A stretch of 57,392 nucleotides of DNA from Helicobacteraceae bacterium (GTDB lineage: Bacteria > Campylobacterota > Campylobacteria > Campylobacterales > SZUA-545). A model generated the notes under the pieces. The model made no database searches. It saw only the letters and a program-made list of their open reading frames with translations, and was not told the origin of the DNA. Shown here piece after piece: positions 44,490 to 53,587 of this stretch. Numbering within the stretch: the first letter of the stretch is position 1; each line of letters begins with the position of its first letter. Both the position numbers and the translations under genes were made by a program. The DNA is taken from NCBI GenBank assembly GCA_031268655.1, contig JAIRWX010000006.1, positions 1 to 57,392 of the forward strand, given 5' to 3'.

Positions 44490-44938
44490 ATCTGCTGCTT
44501 GATTTTATTAAGACGCGATCGGTAAAAGAGAGCGCGATTTTTCCGCAGTTAAAGTGCGGCGAAGCCGAAGCGGGGCTATTAAGATCGCTTACTCGCGCCT
44601 ATTTGGACGGCGCGGTCGAACTCAGCGTTTTCAGTCTGTTAAGCGGCGTGTACAAGAAAGAGCGCGCCGATTATATCGTCCGCATTGGCGAGATAAGAAA
44701 CCTGATCGATCTGGGCTGGATCGCGCTTGGCGGATTTCACCACGGGCGGGTGAACGAGATCGCCTCGCTTGAGTTGCTGCATCAATCGGTTTCGCTCTCG
44801 ACGACTTTTATGAAGCTGATCGAGGACGGCGGGCTTGATGCGCCGTTGCCGGAAGTAAAGCCGTACGACGATCATTCAAGACGAATTTTTGCGCGTCGAA
44901 CTTTATCAAAAACTCGCGCTTATGCGTCAGAGCTATGA
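44465..44938 (+). CDS. N-terminal part of a split AAA+ ATPase gene
   Basis: 157 residues: a helical N-terminal domain (LLLDFIKTRSVKESAIFPQL, RIGEIRNLIDLGWIAL) without the ATPase motifs. The frame fails after KPYDDH, just where the next frame continues with IIQDEFLRVELYQKLA. That text fits a continuous AAA+ protein of about 580 residues, a conserved Campylobacterota family. So this is more likely the 5' portion of one gene broken by a single-base shift near 44865-44890 than an independent gene. The overlap with the next frame is 50 bases. Confidence 0.7.
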   Translation: MQKENGTLDLLLDFIKTRSVKESAIFPQLKCGEAEAGLLRSLTRAYLDGAVELSVFSLLSGVYKKERADYIVRIGEIRNLIDLGWIALGGFHHGRVNEIASLELLHQSVSLSTTFMKLIEDGGLDAPLPEVKPYDDHSRRIFARRTLSKTRAYASEL

Positions 44939-46205
44939 TCCTTCCGCCCCGGGTTTCAAACGGGTTAAAGGGCGGATCGCAACGCTTGAAAGTCAGATCA
45001 AAGCGCGGGTTTCAACATCGAAAGAGTCGCCGAAGCTGGTTAAGTATTTCAAAGATCGGCGCTTTGACGAAAAGGAGCGCCTGATTTTTTTGGCGTTACT
45101 CAAAGAGGAATACGGCGGCAACGACGACAGCCTGCGCGATATGAACGCGCTGATAGAGATTGTCAGTTTTGACGACTACGACAAGATCAAAAATCGGGGA
45201 CTGCTAGAGGAAAACGCTCCGTTAATCTCGAAAGGCGCTATAGATTACGACGAAACGCTAACGCCGTTTGGCGGCATAAGCAGATCGTTTTATATAGCCG
45301 ACGAAGCGCTAAAGGAGATCATTCACCCCAACAAGCAAAAACGACCGAAGGCGAAGCTGGACGCTATTATTAAAGAGCAGGAGATATTCGAACTAATCGA
45401 CCCTAAAACTTCGCTGGACGACGTAGTGTTAAGCGATCAGACGCGGCAGACCTTAAATTCCGTGCTGAAGCAGATGGACGCTCGAGTCGTTCAGCGATTG
45501 AAAGATTGGGGAATCAAAGACAAAAAAAGCTCTATCGCGGCGAAAATTATTCTATACGGCTTTCCCGGCACGGGCAAAACCATGACCGCTTTGAGCATTG
45601 CGAAAACCTTAAAAAAACAGATTATCAGCTTTGACTGCTCAAAGATATTGTCGATGTATGTGGGCGAGAGCGAAAAGAATGCGCGCAAAATCTTTGATTC
45701 ATACAAAGAAGTCGCAGCAAAGAGCAGAACCGAACCGATTTTACTGCTCAACGAAGCCGATCAGTTTCTCTCGGGGCGCGTCGCAAGCGCGGGAGGCGGA
45801 GCGGAAAAGATGCACAATCAGATGCAAAATATCTTTCTGGAGCAGATCGAGCGTTTTGAGGGAATACTGATCGCCGCGACCAATCTGCTTGAGAATATCG
45901 ATCCCGCGTTTTCGCGCCGCTTTGACTACAAAATAAAGTTTGAAAAGCCTACGGAAAAACAGCGGCTGGAAATTTGGACAAAGCTGATGCCCAAAAAAGC
46001 GCCCGTCGATAAAAACCTCGATCTGAACGCGCTTGCGAAGTATCCGCTTACGGGCGCGCAGATAGCGCTGGCGATCAAAAACGCCGCGACGATCGCCGCG
46101 CAGGAGAGCGCGCCGCTGTTTACCAACAAGCTTTTCGATAGCGCGATCAAAAAAGAGTTAAGCGGCGCGTTCGACGATGAAAAAACGTTGGGATTTTTAG
46201 CATAA
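44889..46205 (+). CDS. AAA+ ATPase (C-terminal part of a split gene)
   Basis: 438 residues containing a full AAA+ module: Walker A GFPGTGKT (about 229-236), Walker B-like ILLLNEADQF (Asn at the usual DE Asp position), sensor-1 ATN and arginine-finger FSRRFD. The Asn in LLNEAD is the FtsH/ClpX-subfamily style substitution. The TTG start is weak, and the frame is open only from 44859, so it probably continues the preceding frame. Its TAA overlaps the next ATG by one base. The partner substrate is unknown. Confidence 0.8.
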   Translation: MRVELYQKLALMRQSYDPSAPGFKRVKGRIATLESQIKARVSTSKESPKLVKYFKDRRFDEKERLIFLALLKEEYGGNDDSLRDMNALIEIVSFDDYDKIKNRGLLEENAPLISKGAIDYDETLTPFGGISRSFYIADEALKEIIHPNKQKRPKAKLDAIIKEQEIFELIDPKTSLDDVVLSDQTRQTLNSVLKQMDARVVQRLKDWGIKDKKSSIAAKIILYGFPGTGKTMTALSIAKTLKKQIISFDCSKILSMYVGESEKNARKIFDSYKEVAAKSRTEPILLLNEADQFLSGRVASAGGGAEKMHNQMQNIFLEQIERFEGILIAATNLLENIDPAFSRRFDYKIKFEKPTEKQRLEIWTKLMPKKAPVDKNLDLNALAKYPLTGAQIALAIKNAATIAAQESAPLFTNKLFDSAIKKELSGAFDDEKTLGFLA

Positions 46206-47191
46206 TGCTTAATTTAGGCGCTACCAGTCAAGGCAGAGTTCAAAACGTAGGACTACGAGATAGTTTTTTCGTTCAAGAGACCTTCGCAAAAGAGAGGTTT
46301 CTGAATAACTTAAAAAGCGCTAACGGGTATTACAAACGCTATTGTAAGTCGCCATTGCGTTATCCTGGCGGAAAAAGCCTTGCCGTAGGTCTGATCGTAG
46401 AGCGCTTGCCAAACGACATAGAGCGGGTTATATCCCCCTTCTTCGGCGGCGGAAGCATTGAAATAGCAATTGCAAACGAACTCGATATTCAGATAATCGG
46501 TTACGACGTTTTCGATATCTTAGTCAATTTTTGGCAACAAGCGATTTGCAATAACGCCGCGCTGTGCGAAGCGTTATCGATGCTTAAACCTACGCAAAAA
46601 AATTATGATTCCGTTAAAAAAGAGTTGACAAGACATTGGAAAAAAGAGACGGCGCTAGAACCTTTAGTTTTAGCAAGAGACTACTACTTTAATTTTAATC
46701 TCTCATACGGACCTGGCTTTTTAGGTTGGATGAGTAAAATCTATCAAGACGCGGATCGTTATGCGACGATGCTAAATAAGTTGAGATTATTTAACGCAAA
46801 CAAGATAAGCGTCGAATGCGCAAGTTTTGAAAGCGTGATTCCAAGTTATAAGAACGACTTTTTGTATCTAGACCCCCCATATTACTTAGGCGGCGATTCT
46901 AAGATGTTTAGAGGCGTCTATCCTCAAAGAAACTTTCCTATTCACCACAATGGATTTGATCATAAAACGCTCAACAATATATTGAAATTCCATAAAGGCG
47001 GATTTATCCTTTCTTACAACGATTGCGCCTACATTAGAGAGGCTTACAAAGAATATGAAATTTTAGAACCTAGTTGGCAATACACGATGGGGCAAGGAGA
47101 AACCAGAATAGGCAAAAATCGTATTGAGCGCGGCGACGACGACAATATAAAAAAAAGTCATGAACTGTTGATCATAGGAGAAAGAAAATAA
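46205..47191 (+). CDS. D12-class adenine DNA methyltransferase
   Basis: A Dam/D12-class N6-adenine methyltransferase. Motif X is SPLRYPGGKS (about residue 49), motif I is SPFFGGGSIE, and the catalytic motif IV is YLDPPYYLG. The first 45 residues precede the core and look like an extension. 328 residues, a normal length. It starts with TAATG on the AAA+ stop and ends the same way on the next gene, so the three are translationally coupled. The DNA is more AT-rich than its neighbours, suggesting acquisition. The target is unknown; GATC is one candidate. Confidence 0.9.
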   Translation: MLNLGATSQGRVQNVGLRDSFFVQETFAKERFLNNLKSANGYYKRYCKSPLRYPGGKSLAVGLIVERLPNDIERVISPFFGGGSIEIAIANELDIQIIGYDVFDILVNFWQQAICNNAALCEALSMLKPTQKNYDSVKKELTRHWKKETALEPLVLARDYYFNFNLSYGPGFLGWMSKIYQDADRYATMLNKLRLFNANKISVECASFESVIPSYKNDFLYLDPPYYLGGDSKMFRGVYPQRNFPIHHNGFDHKTLNNILKFHKGGFILSYNDCAYIREAYKEYEILEPSWQYTMGQGETRIGKNRIERGDDDNIKKSHELLIIGERK

Positions 47192-47979
47192 TGGCGAGAA
47201 GACGCGCTATGAGTAGCGATCGAGCGCGAGAAGTTCGCGCAAGAGGACATAAAGACGCTATGGAGTTTGCCCTGCTAATCGGGCTCCCGCGCGACTACAA
47301 GAACAATCCTCAAGCAAAAAAGGACGTTATCGATCATAACGGCGATGCGCATAGCGTCAAGAGCGGCTCCGAATGGCGGCAAATTTTTTTATATTCGCCA
47401 AACCGCATCAAAAATGACTACGCTTTCGCCGCTATGAACGGCGTTGGGCAGCTTATTGAGGAATGTCTAAATTGTTTTCCGCTAGACCGATCGGTTTATT
47501 TAGCCGATAAGCCAATCTACAAGCGCAAACTTGAAAAACCTATGAAAGAAATCTGCGACAAGCTACAAGACAAACCTCGTCTAGCGGCTTTTCTTGCAAC
47601 ATCCTTTTTTAACGGAGAAGAAGCGCGATTTCTAACCATCAAGCACGACGATATATATCATATTTTCTACCACAAAAACGTTATCGATACGCTCCGCGCG
47701 CATTTTACTATCGCTAACTCTGTCGCAATGCGATCGGGCGAATTTGATAACCAAAAAGTTTTGTTTAAACTCAACGGCAAGAACGCTGGAGAGCTCGAAG
47801 TAAGAAACGATAGCGACGTTCATTATAGAGAAATTAAGTTCCGTTTAAATAAACTTAAAATACTAAATCTGCTGCAACTAAGAATAACGCTTAAAGACGA
47901 ACCGTCTTTAGTCAACGGAGCAAAAGTAGCTGGCAAGATTGTTCGATATGGCGCGGCGATCAAAAAATTTAAGGAATAG
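47191..47979 (+). CDS. Putative type II restriction endonuclease
   Basis: 262 residues of no named family that I recognise. After a basic N-terminus a segment reads NPQAKKDVIDHNGDAHSVKSGSEW. Asp45/Asp48 followed by a V56-K57 strand resemble a PD-(D/E)xK active site. Position directly behind a D12 methyltransferase (one-base TAATG overlap) fits the cognate nuclease of a type II restriction-modification system. A hydrophobic LNKLKILNLLQLRITLKD segment near the C-terminus may be the specificity side. Function is inferred from context and one motif. Confidence 0.6.
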   Translation: MARRRAMSSDRAREVRARGHKDAMEFALLIGLPRDYKNNPQAKKDVIDHNGDAHSVKSGSEWRQIFLYSPNRIKNDYAFAAMNGVGQLIEECLNCFPLDRSVYLADKPIYKRKLEKPMKEICDKLQDKPRLAAFLATSFFNGEEARFLTIKHDDIYHIFYHKNVIDTLRAHFTIANSVAMRSGEFDNQKVLFKLNGKNAGELEVRNDSDVHYREIKFRLNKLKILNLLQLRITLKDEPSLVNGAKVAGKIVRYGAAIKKFKE

Positions 47980-47982
47980 CAA

Positions 47983-48603
47983 ATGTTAGGCGAGATCGTT
48001 AATTTTATCGTCGATCTGGTAGCCGATATGGGTTATCTTGGCATCGTCTTTATGATGTTTTTGGAGAGCAGTTTTTTTCCGTTTCCAAGCGAAGTGGCGA
48101 TGATACCGGCGGGTTATCTGGCGAGCAAAGGCGAGATGAATCTTTACGCGGCGATCGCCTGCGGAATCGCGGGCAGTTTACTGGGCGCGCTGTTTAACTA
48201 CTATCTGGCGATCACTCTGGGGCGTAAAGCGCTTTTGCGTTTTGGGCGATATGCGCTTTTCACCGAAGAGTCTATGCGGAAGGTGGAGAACTATTTCAAA
48301 GCGCACGGACACATCTCCACTTTCAGCGGACGATTGATTCCCGTCGTGCGGCAGTATATATCGCTTCCCGCGGGACTGGCGCGAATGCCTTTGGCGACTT
48401 TCAGCGCGTTTACCGCTCTGGGCGCGGGGCTTTGGGTTGCCGTTTTAACGCTTCTGGGCTACTTTATCGGCGCAAACGAGGAGGCGATCAAACCCTATCT
48501 GAACGGAGCGATTATCGCGTCGCTCGTTTTTATCGCGATTTTGACGACGGGTTATATCGCATTGCATAAACGGCGAAAGCGGCATGAGCGTAAAGATCAA
48601 TAA
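47983..48603 (+). CDS. DedA family membrane protein
   Basis: 206 residues with about five membrane helices. The DedA/SNARE-associated (VTT) signatures are seen: FLESSFFPFPSEVAMIPAGYLA near residue 27, and GRLIPVVRQYISLPAG near residue 115. The family includes undecaprenyl-phosphate flippases needed for envelope recycling, consistent with the PBP1A gene two genes on, but the exact substrate is unknown. It starts three bases after the endonuclease stop. The basic tail overlaps the next gene by 20 bases. Confidence 0.88.
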   Translation: MLGEIVNFIVDLVADMGYLGIVFMMFLESSFFPFPSEVAMIPAGYLASKGEMNLYAAIACGIAGSLLGALFNYYLAITLGRKALLRFGRYALFTEESMRKVENYFKAHGHISTFSGRLIPVVRQYISLPAGLARMPLATFSAFTALGAGLWVAVLTLLGYFIGANEEAIKPYLNGAIIASLVFIAILTTGYIALHKRRKRHERKDQ

Positions 48604-49276
48604 GCTGAAAATAACATTGGGCGAAAAGACGCTGGCGGATATTTCGTTGCGCGTCGAGTCCGCGTTGGGGCTTGTCGGCGCGAGCGGAAGCGGCAAAACC
48701 CTGACGCTGAAGGCGTTGCTGGATCTTCTGCCGCGCTCGATGAGCGTCGAAAAGGATATTGACGCGTCCTTTGCGTTCGAACGGGGAAAAAGCGTCGCGT
48801 TTATTCCGCAAAATCCATTTACCGCTCTTAGCCCGATGAGCAAAATTAAAGATCAGTTTTACGTAAAAAAAAATCGAGCCGCCGATCTTTTGGAGCAAAC
48901 CGGGCTTGGCGCTTGGGCGTTGGATCGCTTTCCGTCGGAACTTAGCGGCGGGCAGCTTCAACGGGTTATCTGCGCGATCGCCTTAGCGAGCGAGCCTAAA
49001 CTGCTGCTGTTAGACGAGCCGACTACGGCGTTGGACAAAGAGAGCAAGGATATGATTCTAGCGCTCTTTGTCGCGATCAGACAAAGCGGCGTAGAGCTGC
49101 TGTTTGTTTCGCACGATTTCGCAAGCGTCGCGGCGGTTAGCGACGCGATCGCGGTTATTGATCAAGGTAGAATTATAGAGTTTGGTTCTACGCGAGAGAT
49201 TTTAAGCGCTCCAAAAACCGAGCAAACTAAAAAGCTAATAGAATCGGGCTTTGAAAATAGGGAGTTCAGACAATGA
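48584..49276 (+). CDS. ABC transporter ATP-binding protein
   Basis: 230 residues: Walker A GASGSGKT (about 33-40), Q-loop IPQNPFTALSP, signature LSGGQLQRV, Walker B LLLLDEPTTALD, and H-loop SHD. The QNPFTALSPM pattern resembles the peptide/nickel-uptake ATPase subfamily. No permease gene is near, so its partner is unknown. The ATG lies within the dedA end, and its TGA overlaps the PBP1A start (ATGA). Confidence 0.88.
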   Translation: MSVKINKLKITLGEKTLADISLRVESALGLVGASGSGKTLTLKALLDLLPRSMSVEKDIDASFAFERGKSVAFIPQNPFTALSPMSKIKDQFYVKKNRAADLLEQTGLGAWALDRFPSELSGGQLQRVICAIALASEPKLLLLDEPTTALDKESKDMILALFVAIRQSGVELLFVSHDFASVAAVSDAIAVIDQGRIIEFGSTREILSAPKTEQTKKLIESGFENREFRQ

Positions 49277-51438
49277 CGAAGGCAAGAAAGATATTTTTAA
49301 CGCTGTGGATATCGGCGCTTGTGGGCGCGATAGCGGCGATTATCGTCGGTTCAATATATCTCGCGCGCGGCTTAAGCGTCAATATCGATCCGCTGGTTTA
49401 CTACAACCCGCAGCTTACGACGCAGATTTTCGATCGCAATGGCGAGCTGATCGCCAATCTGTTCGCCGACGAGCATAGAATCTACGTTCCGTTCGACAAG
49501 ATTCCGTCGAGACTCGTCGAGGCGATCGTGGCGATTGAGGACACAAGTTTTTTTGAGCATTACGGCGTTAATCCCGAGGCGATTATGCGAGCCGGCTACA
49601 AGATGGCGCGGGCTGGACGCGCGGTAGAGGGCGCGAGCACCATCACGCAGCAACTTGTCAAAAATATACTGCTAACGCGAGAAAAGACGGTTGATCGCAA
49701 GCTGATCGAGGCAATTCTAGCCGCGAGAATCGAGTGGGCGCTAAGTAAAGAGCAGATTTTAGAGCGCTATATCAACGCCGTTTTTTTCGGACACGGTTAC
49801 TACGGGGCTAGAACCGCCTCTTTGGGGTATTTTCGCAAAGAGATCGAGGAGTTAAGCTTAAAAGAGATCGCTATTTTGGCGGGCATTCCGCAGTCGCCAA
49901 GCAACTACGATCCCACGAAAAAATTCTACGCGGCTCTCGCCCGCGCGAATATAGTGATCGAGCGTATGAAGGCGCTAGGCTGGATAAGCGACGACGAATA
50001 TCGGGCGGCTATTATGGAGATTCCAAAGGTGTACGACGACACGCTTACAAAAAATCGCGCTCCGTACGCGACCGACGCGATTGTCGCCGCGCTTCGCGCG
50101 GACTACCCCGATATAAAAAGCGGCGGTTATATGGTGTATTCCACCCTGGATATGCAGATGCAGGCGGCGGCGGAGGCGGCGTTACAAAGAGGTTATCAAG
50201 CAAACTTGGGTCGGATTGAGAGCTATTATCGCTCGGAACTGAGGCGTTACAACGCGCTTTTGAAAACCCGCTCCGCGCGCGACGTAAACCGCACCGCGGA
50301 TGAAGCGGCGAGGCTAAACGACGAGATCGCCAAGGTCGCTAAAGATCAATCGGCGCTGATGGCAAAAATAACGCCGAGCGTAGAGAACAACTATTCAAAT
50401 TGGGAGTTGAATGAAACCGCCGCGAGCGCGAAATACGCGCAGCTAAACGGCGCGCTCGTAACAATCGAGCCGCAGACGGGCGACGTGTTGGCGCTTGTGG
50501 GCGGCGTGGATTATCAAAAGAGCGTGTTCAACCGCGCTTTTCAGGCAAGGAGGCAGCTTGGCAGCTCGTTCAAGCCGTTTATTTATCTCGCTGCGTTCGA
50601 TTTAGGTTATTCGCCCGCGAGCCAGATCGCCGATATATCGAGAACTTATCGATACTCGTCGGGCATAGACGAGGAAAAAATTTGGCGTCCGACAAACTAC
50701 GAGGATAATCTTGTGGGTTTAATGACGGCGCGCGAAGCGGTGGTCAGATCGCGCAATCTTGCCACTATCAATCTTATAGACACGATCGGTATGACGCAGA
50801 TTTTCGACAAACTGCTCTCGTACCTGCCAAAACCCTTGCCTTACGATATGACGATAGCGCTCGGCGCGCACAGCCTGAATCTGCTCGAGTTTTCGGAATA
50901 TTACACGATCATCTCTAACTATGGCGAAAGAGTATCGGCGCGCGCCGTAAGAGAGGTTGTCGATCGCTTTGGCGAAAGCAGAGAGTTTGAGATCAACGCG
51001 ACGGCGGTTACGAAGCCAGAGCAAGCGTATTTGATGATCAACGTTTTGCAGGACGCGGTAAGACGCGGTACGGGCATGCGCGCAAGAGTGGCGGACATAG
51101 AGATTGCGGGCAAAACCGGCACCACCAACGATTCGCGCGACGCATGGTTTGTCGGCATTACGCCCGACACGCAGACGATTATATGGTTTGGCAACGACGA
51201 CGACTCCCCTATGGGAGCGTTAGCTACGGGCGGCGGTTTTAGCGCGCCCGTTTTTGCGGACTACTATTCGGAGCTAACTAAAGCGCGCCCGGAGCGCAAA
51301 CGCCGTTTCGACAGACCTGAAGGCGTGCGCGAGATGACGTTAAGCGATAAGCGCAAGGAGATTTTCACCGACGTAAGCAAGCCGCCCAGAGAGATTAGGG
51401 AAAACCGCGCGACTATTAACGAGGAGATTTTGTTTTAG
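49273..51438 (+). CDS. Penicillin-binding protein 1A (class A)
   Basis: A bifunctional peptidoglycan synthase: one N-terminal membrane helix (about 8-32), then a GT51 glycosyltransferase (EDTSFFEHYGV near residue 90, EGASTITQQL). The transpeptidase has SSFKP (active Ser near 431), SRN near 491 and KTGTT near 613. 721 residues, a normal length. ATGA overlap with the ABC gene suggests coupling. It ends before a convergent metY with two hairpins between. Confidence 0.94.
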   Translation: MTKARKIFLTLWISALVGAIAAIIVGSIYLARGLSVNIDPLVYYNPQLTTQIFDRNGELIANLFADEHRIYVPFDKIPSRLVEAIVAIEDTSFFEHYGVNPEAIMRAGYKMARAGRAVEGASTITQQLVKNILLTREKTVDRKLIEAILAARIEWALSKEQILERYINAVFFGHGYYGARTASLGYFRKEIEELSLKEIAILAGIPQSPSNYDPTKKFYAALARANIVIERMKALGWISDDEYRAAIMEIPKVYDDTLTKNRAPYATDAIVAALRADYPDIKSGGYMVYSTLDMQMQAAAEAALQRGYQANLGRIESYYRSELRRYNALLKTRSARDVNRTADEAARLNDEIAKVAKDQSALMAKITPSVENNYSNWELNETAASAKYAQLNGALVTIEPQTGDVLALVGGVDYQKSVFNRAFQARRQLGSSFKPFIYLAAFDLGYSPASQIADISRTYRYSSGIDEEKIWRPTNYEDNLVGLMTAREAVVRSRNLATINLIDTIGMTQIFDKLLSYLPKPLPYDMTIALGAHSLNLLEFSEYYTIISNYGERVSARAVREVVDRFGESREFEINATAVTKPEQAYLMINVLQDAVRRGTGMRARVADIEIAGKTGTTNDSRDAWFVGITPDTQTIIWFGNDDDSPMGALATGGGFSAPVFADYYSELTKARPERKRRFDRPEGVREMTLSDKRKEIFTDVSKPPREIRENRATINEEILF

Positions 51439-51443
51439 ATTGA

Positions 51444-51510
51444 TCGCCGCCGCGAGCGTTTTGGCGGCGATTAACGTAAGCGCCGCCGCCTTCTCCCGCG
51501 CTCGCGGGAG
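51444..51510. terminator. Two hairpins between convergent PBP1A and metY
   Basis: First stem TCGCCGCC / GGCGGCGA (51444-51470, 11-base loop). The second is CTCCCGC / GCGGGAG with a four-base loop (51493-51510). Both are symmetric, so they could stop transcripts from either side. T-runs are lacking. Confidence 0.55.
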
Positions 51511-51521
51511 GAAGGAAACCT

Positions 51522-52796
51522 TTAGGCGTTTAGCGCCTGCTCCAGATCGGCTATTAGATCTTCGAGCGCTTCCAAACCGATCGACAGCCGCACAAGTCCG
51601 GGCGTGATTCCGCAATCGGCTTGCTCCTTTTCGGTCAATTGCTGATGCGTCGTGCTGGCGCTGTGCGTGACGATCGATTTGCTGTCGCCGATGTTAACCA
51701 CGCGGCTGAAGATTTTCGTCGAGTTTAGAATGCGTTTCGCAAATTCCAATTCTCCTACGTCGAAACTTAACAGTCCGCTCGCGTAGCCTTCAAGATACTT
51801 TTTCGCGTAAACGTAGTTCTTGTCGCCTTCAAGCAGCGGGTAATTGACCGACTTGACTCTTTTCTGGGTCGTCAGCCATTTGGCGATCGCAAGCGCGCTT
51901 TCGCTGTGGCGCTTAATGCGCAGATTTAACGTCTCCAGCCCCTGCAAGAACAACCACGCCGCGAACGGCTGCGCGATCGCGCCGATATCCCGCGCCAGAC
52001 TCAGGCGCGCCCTAAGCGTAAAGAGCGGAAACGGCAGCTGCGCATAGACCAGCCCGTGATAGCTGTAATCCGGCTCGTTGAAGTGCTTGTAACGTTCGTT
52101 GCCAATCAGCAGCTCGTTCAGATTGTTGCGCTCCGCGATAATGCCGCCGATCCCAAGTCCCTGTCCGGTTACGTATTTGCTAAGACTATGGACGCTAACG
52201 TCCACGCCCCAGTCAAACGGGCGGAACAGATATGGCGCTACGGTATTGTCCACGATGGTAACAATCTTATGCTTTTTGGCGATCGCGACGATCGGCTCAA
52301 CGTCGGCTATGTCGATAGACGGGTTGCTGATCGATTCAAAGATGATCGCCCGCGTTTTATCGTCGATAAGCGGTTCGATTGTCTCCGGTTTTTGCGGGTC
52401 GTAGATTCGCGTCTCAATTCCAAAGCGTTTGATCGTGTATTGCGCCAGACTGAGCGTACCGCCGTAGATCTTATTTGCCAGCAGGATATTTTCGCCCGCC
52501 GCCGCAAGATTGACGATCGAGTAAAAAACCGCCGCCGCGCCGCTGGAGGTCGCCAAAGCCGCCGCGCCGCCCTCTACTTCGGCGAAACGTCCCTCCAATA
52601 CGCCGACGGTCGGATTATTCAGGCGCGTGTAGATGTTGCCCAGCTCTTTAAGAGCGAAACGGTTCGCCGCCGTTTCCGCGCTGCCAAACTCGTAAGCGGT
52701 CGTCTGGTAGATTGGCACCGCCATTGTACCTTCGCCGCTTCTCTTGTCGTATGCCGCGTGAATAGCGGCGGTCTCGGGTTTCCACTTCCCGCTCAT
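51522..52796 (-). CDS. metY: O-acetylhomoserine sulfhydrylase (aminocarboxypropyltransferase)
   Basis: PLP enzyme making homocysteine from O-acetylhomoserine and sulfide for methionine synthesis. A gamma-class fold-I protein: TTAYEFGSAETAANRF, YTRLNNPT, SGAAAVFYSI, DNTVAPYLFRPFDWG, and the PLP lysine in HSLSKYVTGQG. The ATG at 52796 (MSGKWKPETA; AAAGGA upstream) gives 424 residues, usual for MetY. A start at 52829 would reach the rdgB gene edge. Confidence 0.92.
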   Translation of the reverse strand: MSGKWKPETAAIHAAYDKRSGEGTMAVPIYQTTAYEFGSAETAANRFALKELGNIYTRLNNPTVGVLEGRFAEVEGGAAALATSSGAAAVFYSIVNLAAAGENILLANKIYGGTLSLAQYTIKRFGIETRIYDPQKPETIEPLIDDKTRAIIFESISNPSIDIADVEPIVAIAKKHKIVTIVDNTVAPYLFRPFDWGVDVSVHSLSKYVTGQGLGIGGIIAERNNLNELLIGNERYKHFNEPDYSYHGLVYAQLPFPLFTLRARLSLARDIGAIAQPFAAWLFLQGLETLNLRIKRHSESALAIAKWLTTQKRVKSVNYPLLEGDKNYVYAKKYLEGYASGLLSFDVGELEFAKRILNSTKIFSRVVNIGDSKSIVTHSASTTHQQLTEKEQADCGITPGLVRLSIGLEALEDLIADLEQALNA

Positions 52797-52833
52797 TATG
52801 TATCCTTTGTTGATAGATATACTAGACAAAATG

Positions 52834-53430
52834 TTAGCGTATCAAACCTGAAATGAACGGTCTGATCGTTTCGATCGCCTTTGCGCGGTGGCTGATCGCG
52901 GCTTTAGTTTCGACGCTTAACTCGCCAAGCGTGCGATCAAAGCCTTCGGGGATAAAGATTGGATCGTAGCCAAATCCGTTGCGTCCTCTTGGCGCGACGA
53001 CAATCTCGCCGCGTAGTATGCCGCTTGCCGTTTGCTCGCCTTTGGCGCTTTTCAGCGCAATCGCGGCTTCGTAATACGCCTTTGTCCGCTTTAAGCCTCT
53101 TGATTTAACCTCGCCGATCAGCTTATTAAGGTTGTCCAGATCGCCCGCGTTTTCGCCCGCGTATCTGGCGCTGTAAACGCCTGGAACGCCGTCGCCCAGA
53201 ATTGGCGCGATAATGCCGCTGTCGTCGCCGATCACAAGCGCCGACGGATCGTTCAAAGCGTCGAAAACCGCCCGCGTTTTAATCAGCGCGTTGTCCTCGA
53301 AACTCGCGCCGTTTTCCTCTATGGCTATAGGCGCGATCAGATCCGAATACGCCGTTACTTCGTAAGCCGTCAGCAAATTGGCGATCTCTATCGTTTTGCG
53401 TTTGTTGCTCGAGGCAAAAATAAGTCGCAT
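52834..53430 (-). CDS. rdgB: XTP/dITP diphosphatase RdgB (HAM1)
   Basis: Hydrolyses non-canonical purine triphosphates (dITP, XTP) to the monophosphate. 198 residues: LIFASSNKRKTIEI at the N-terminus, IGDDSGIIAPIL (metal-binding), GRNGFGYDPIFIPEG and the late SHRAKAI. These match the family in order. It is just upstream of metY on the same strand; the link is positional only. Confidence 0.95.
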   Translation of the reverse strand: MRLIFASSNKRKTIEIANLLTAYEVTAYSDLIAPIAIEENGASFEDNALIKTRAVFDALNDPSALVIGDDSGIIAPILGDGVPGVYSARYAGENAGDLDNLNKLIGEVKSRGLKRTKAYYEAAIALKSAKGEQTASGILRGEIVVAPRGRNGFGYDPIFIPEGFDRTLGELSVETKAAISHRAKAIETIRPFISGLIR

Positions 53431-53587
53431 AATCGTCGATCATATAGGATAGCGCCTTCTATAACGGCAAACGAAAAGCTAAAATCTATATCGCGCCGCT
53501 AGGCGAGCTTGCCGCAAAACCTGGCGACAAGTTTGTTCTCGTTAATATGTCGCCTTCTATTCGTATTTCGTTTGTAAAGGATGCGCG

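Noticed and set aside
53522-53537. Sigma-54-like TGGCGAC-N4-TTGTT before the MFS gene
   Set aside because: The essential GC at -12 is GT here, so the core element fails.
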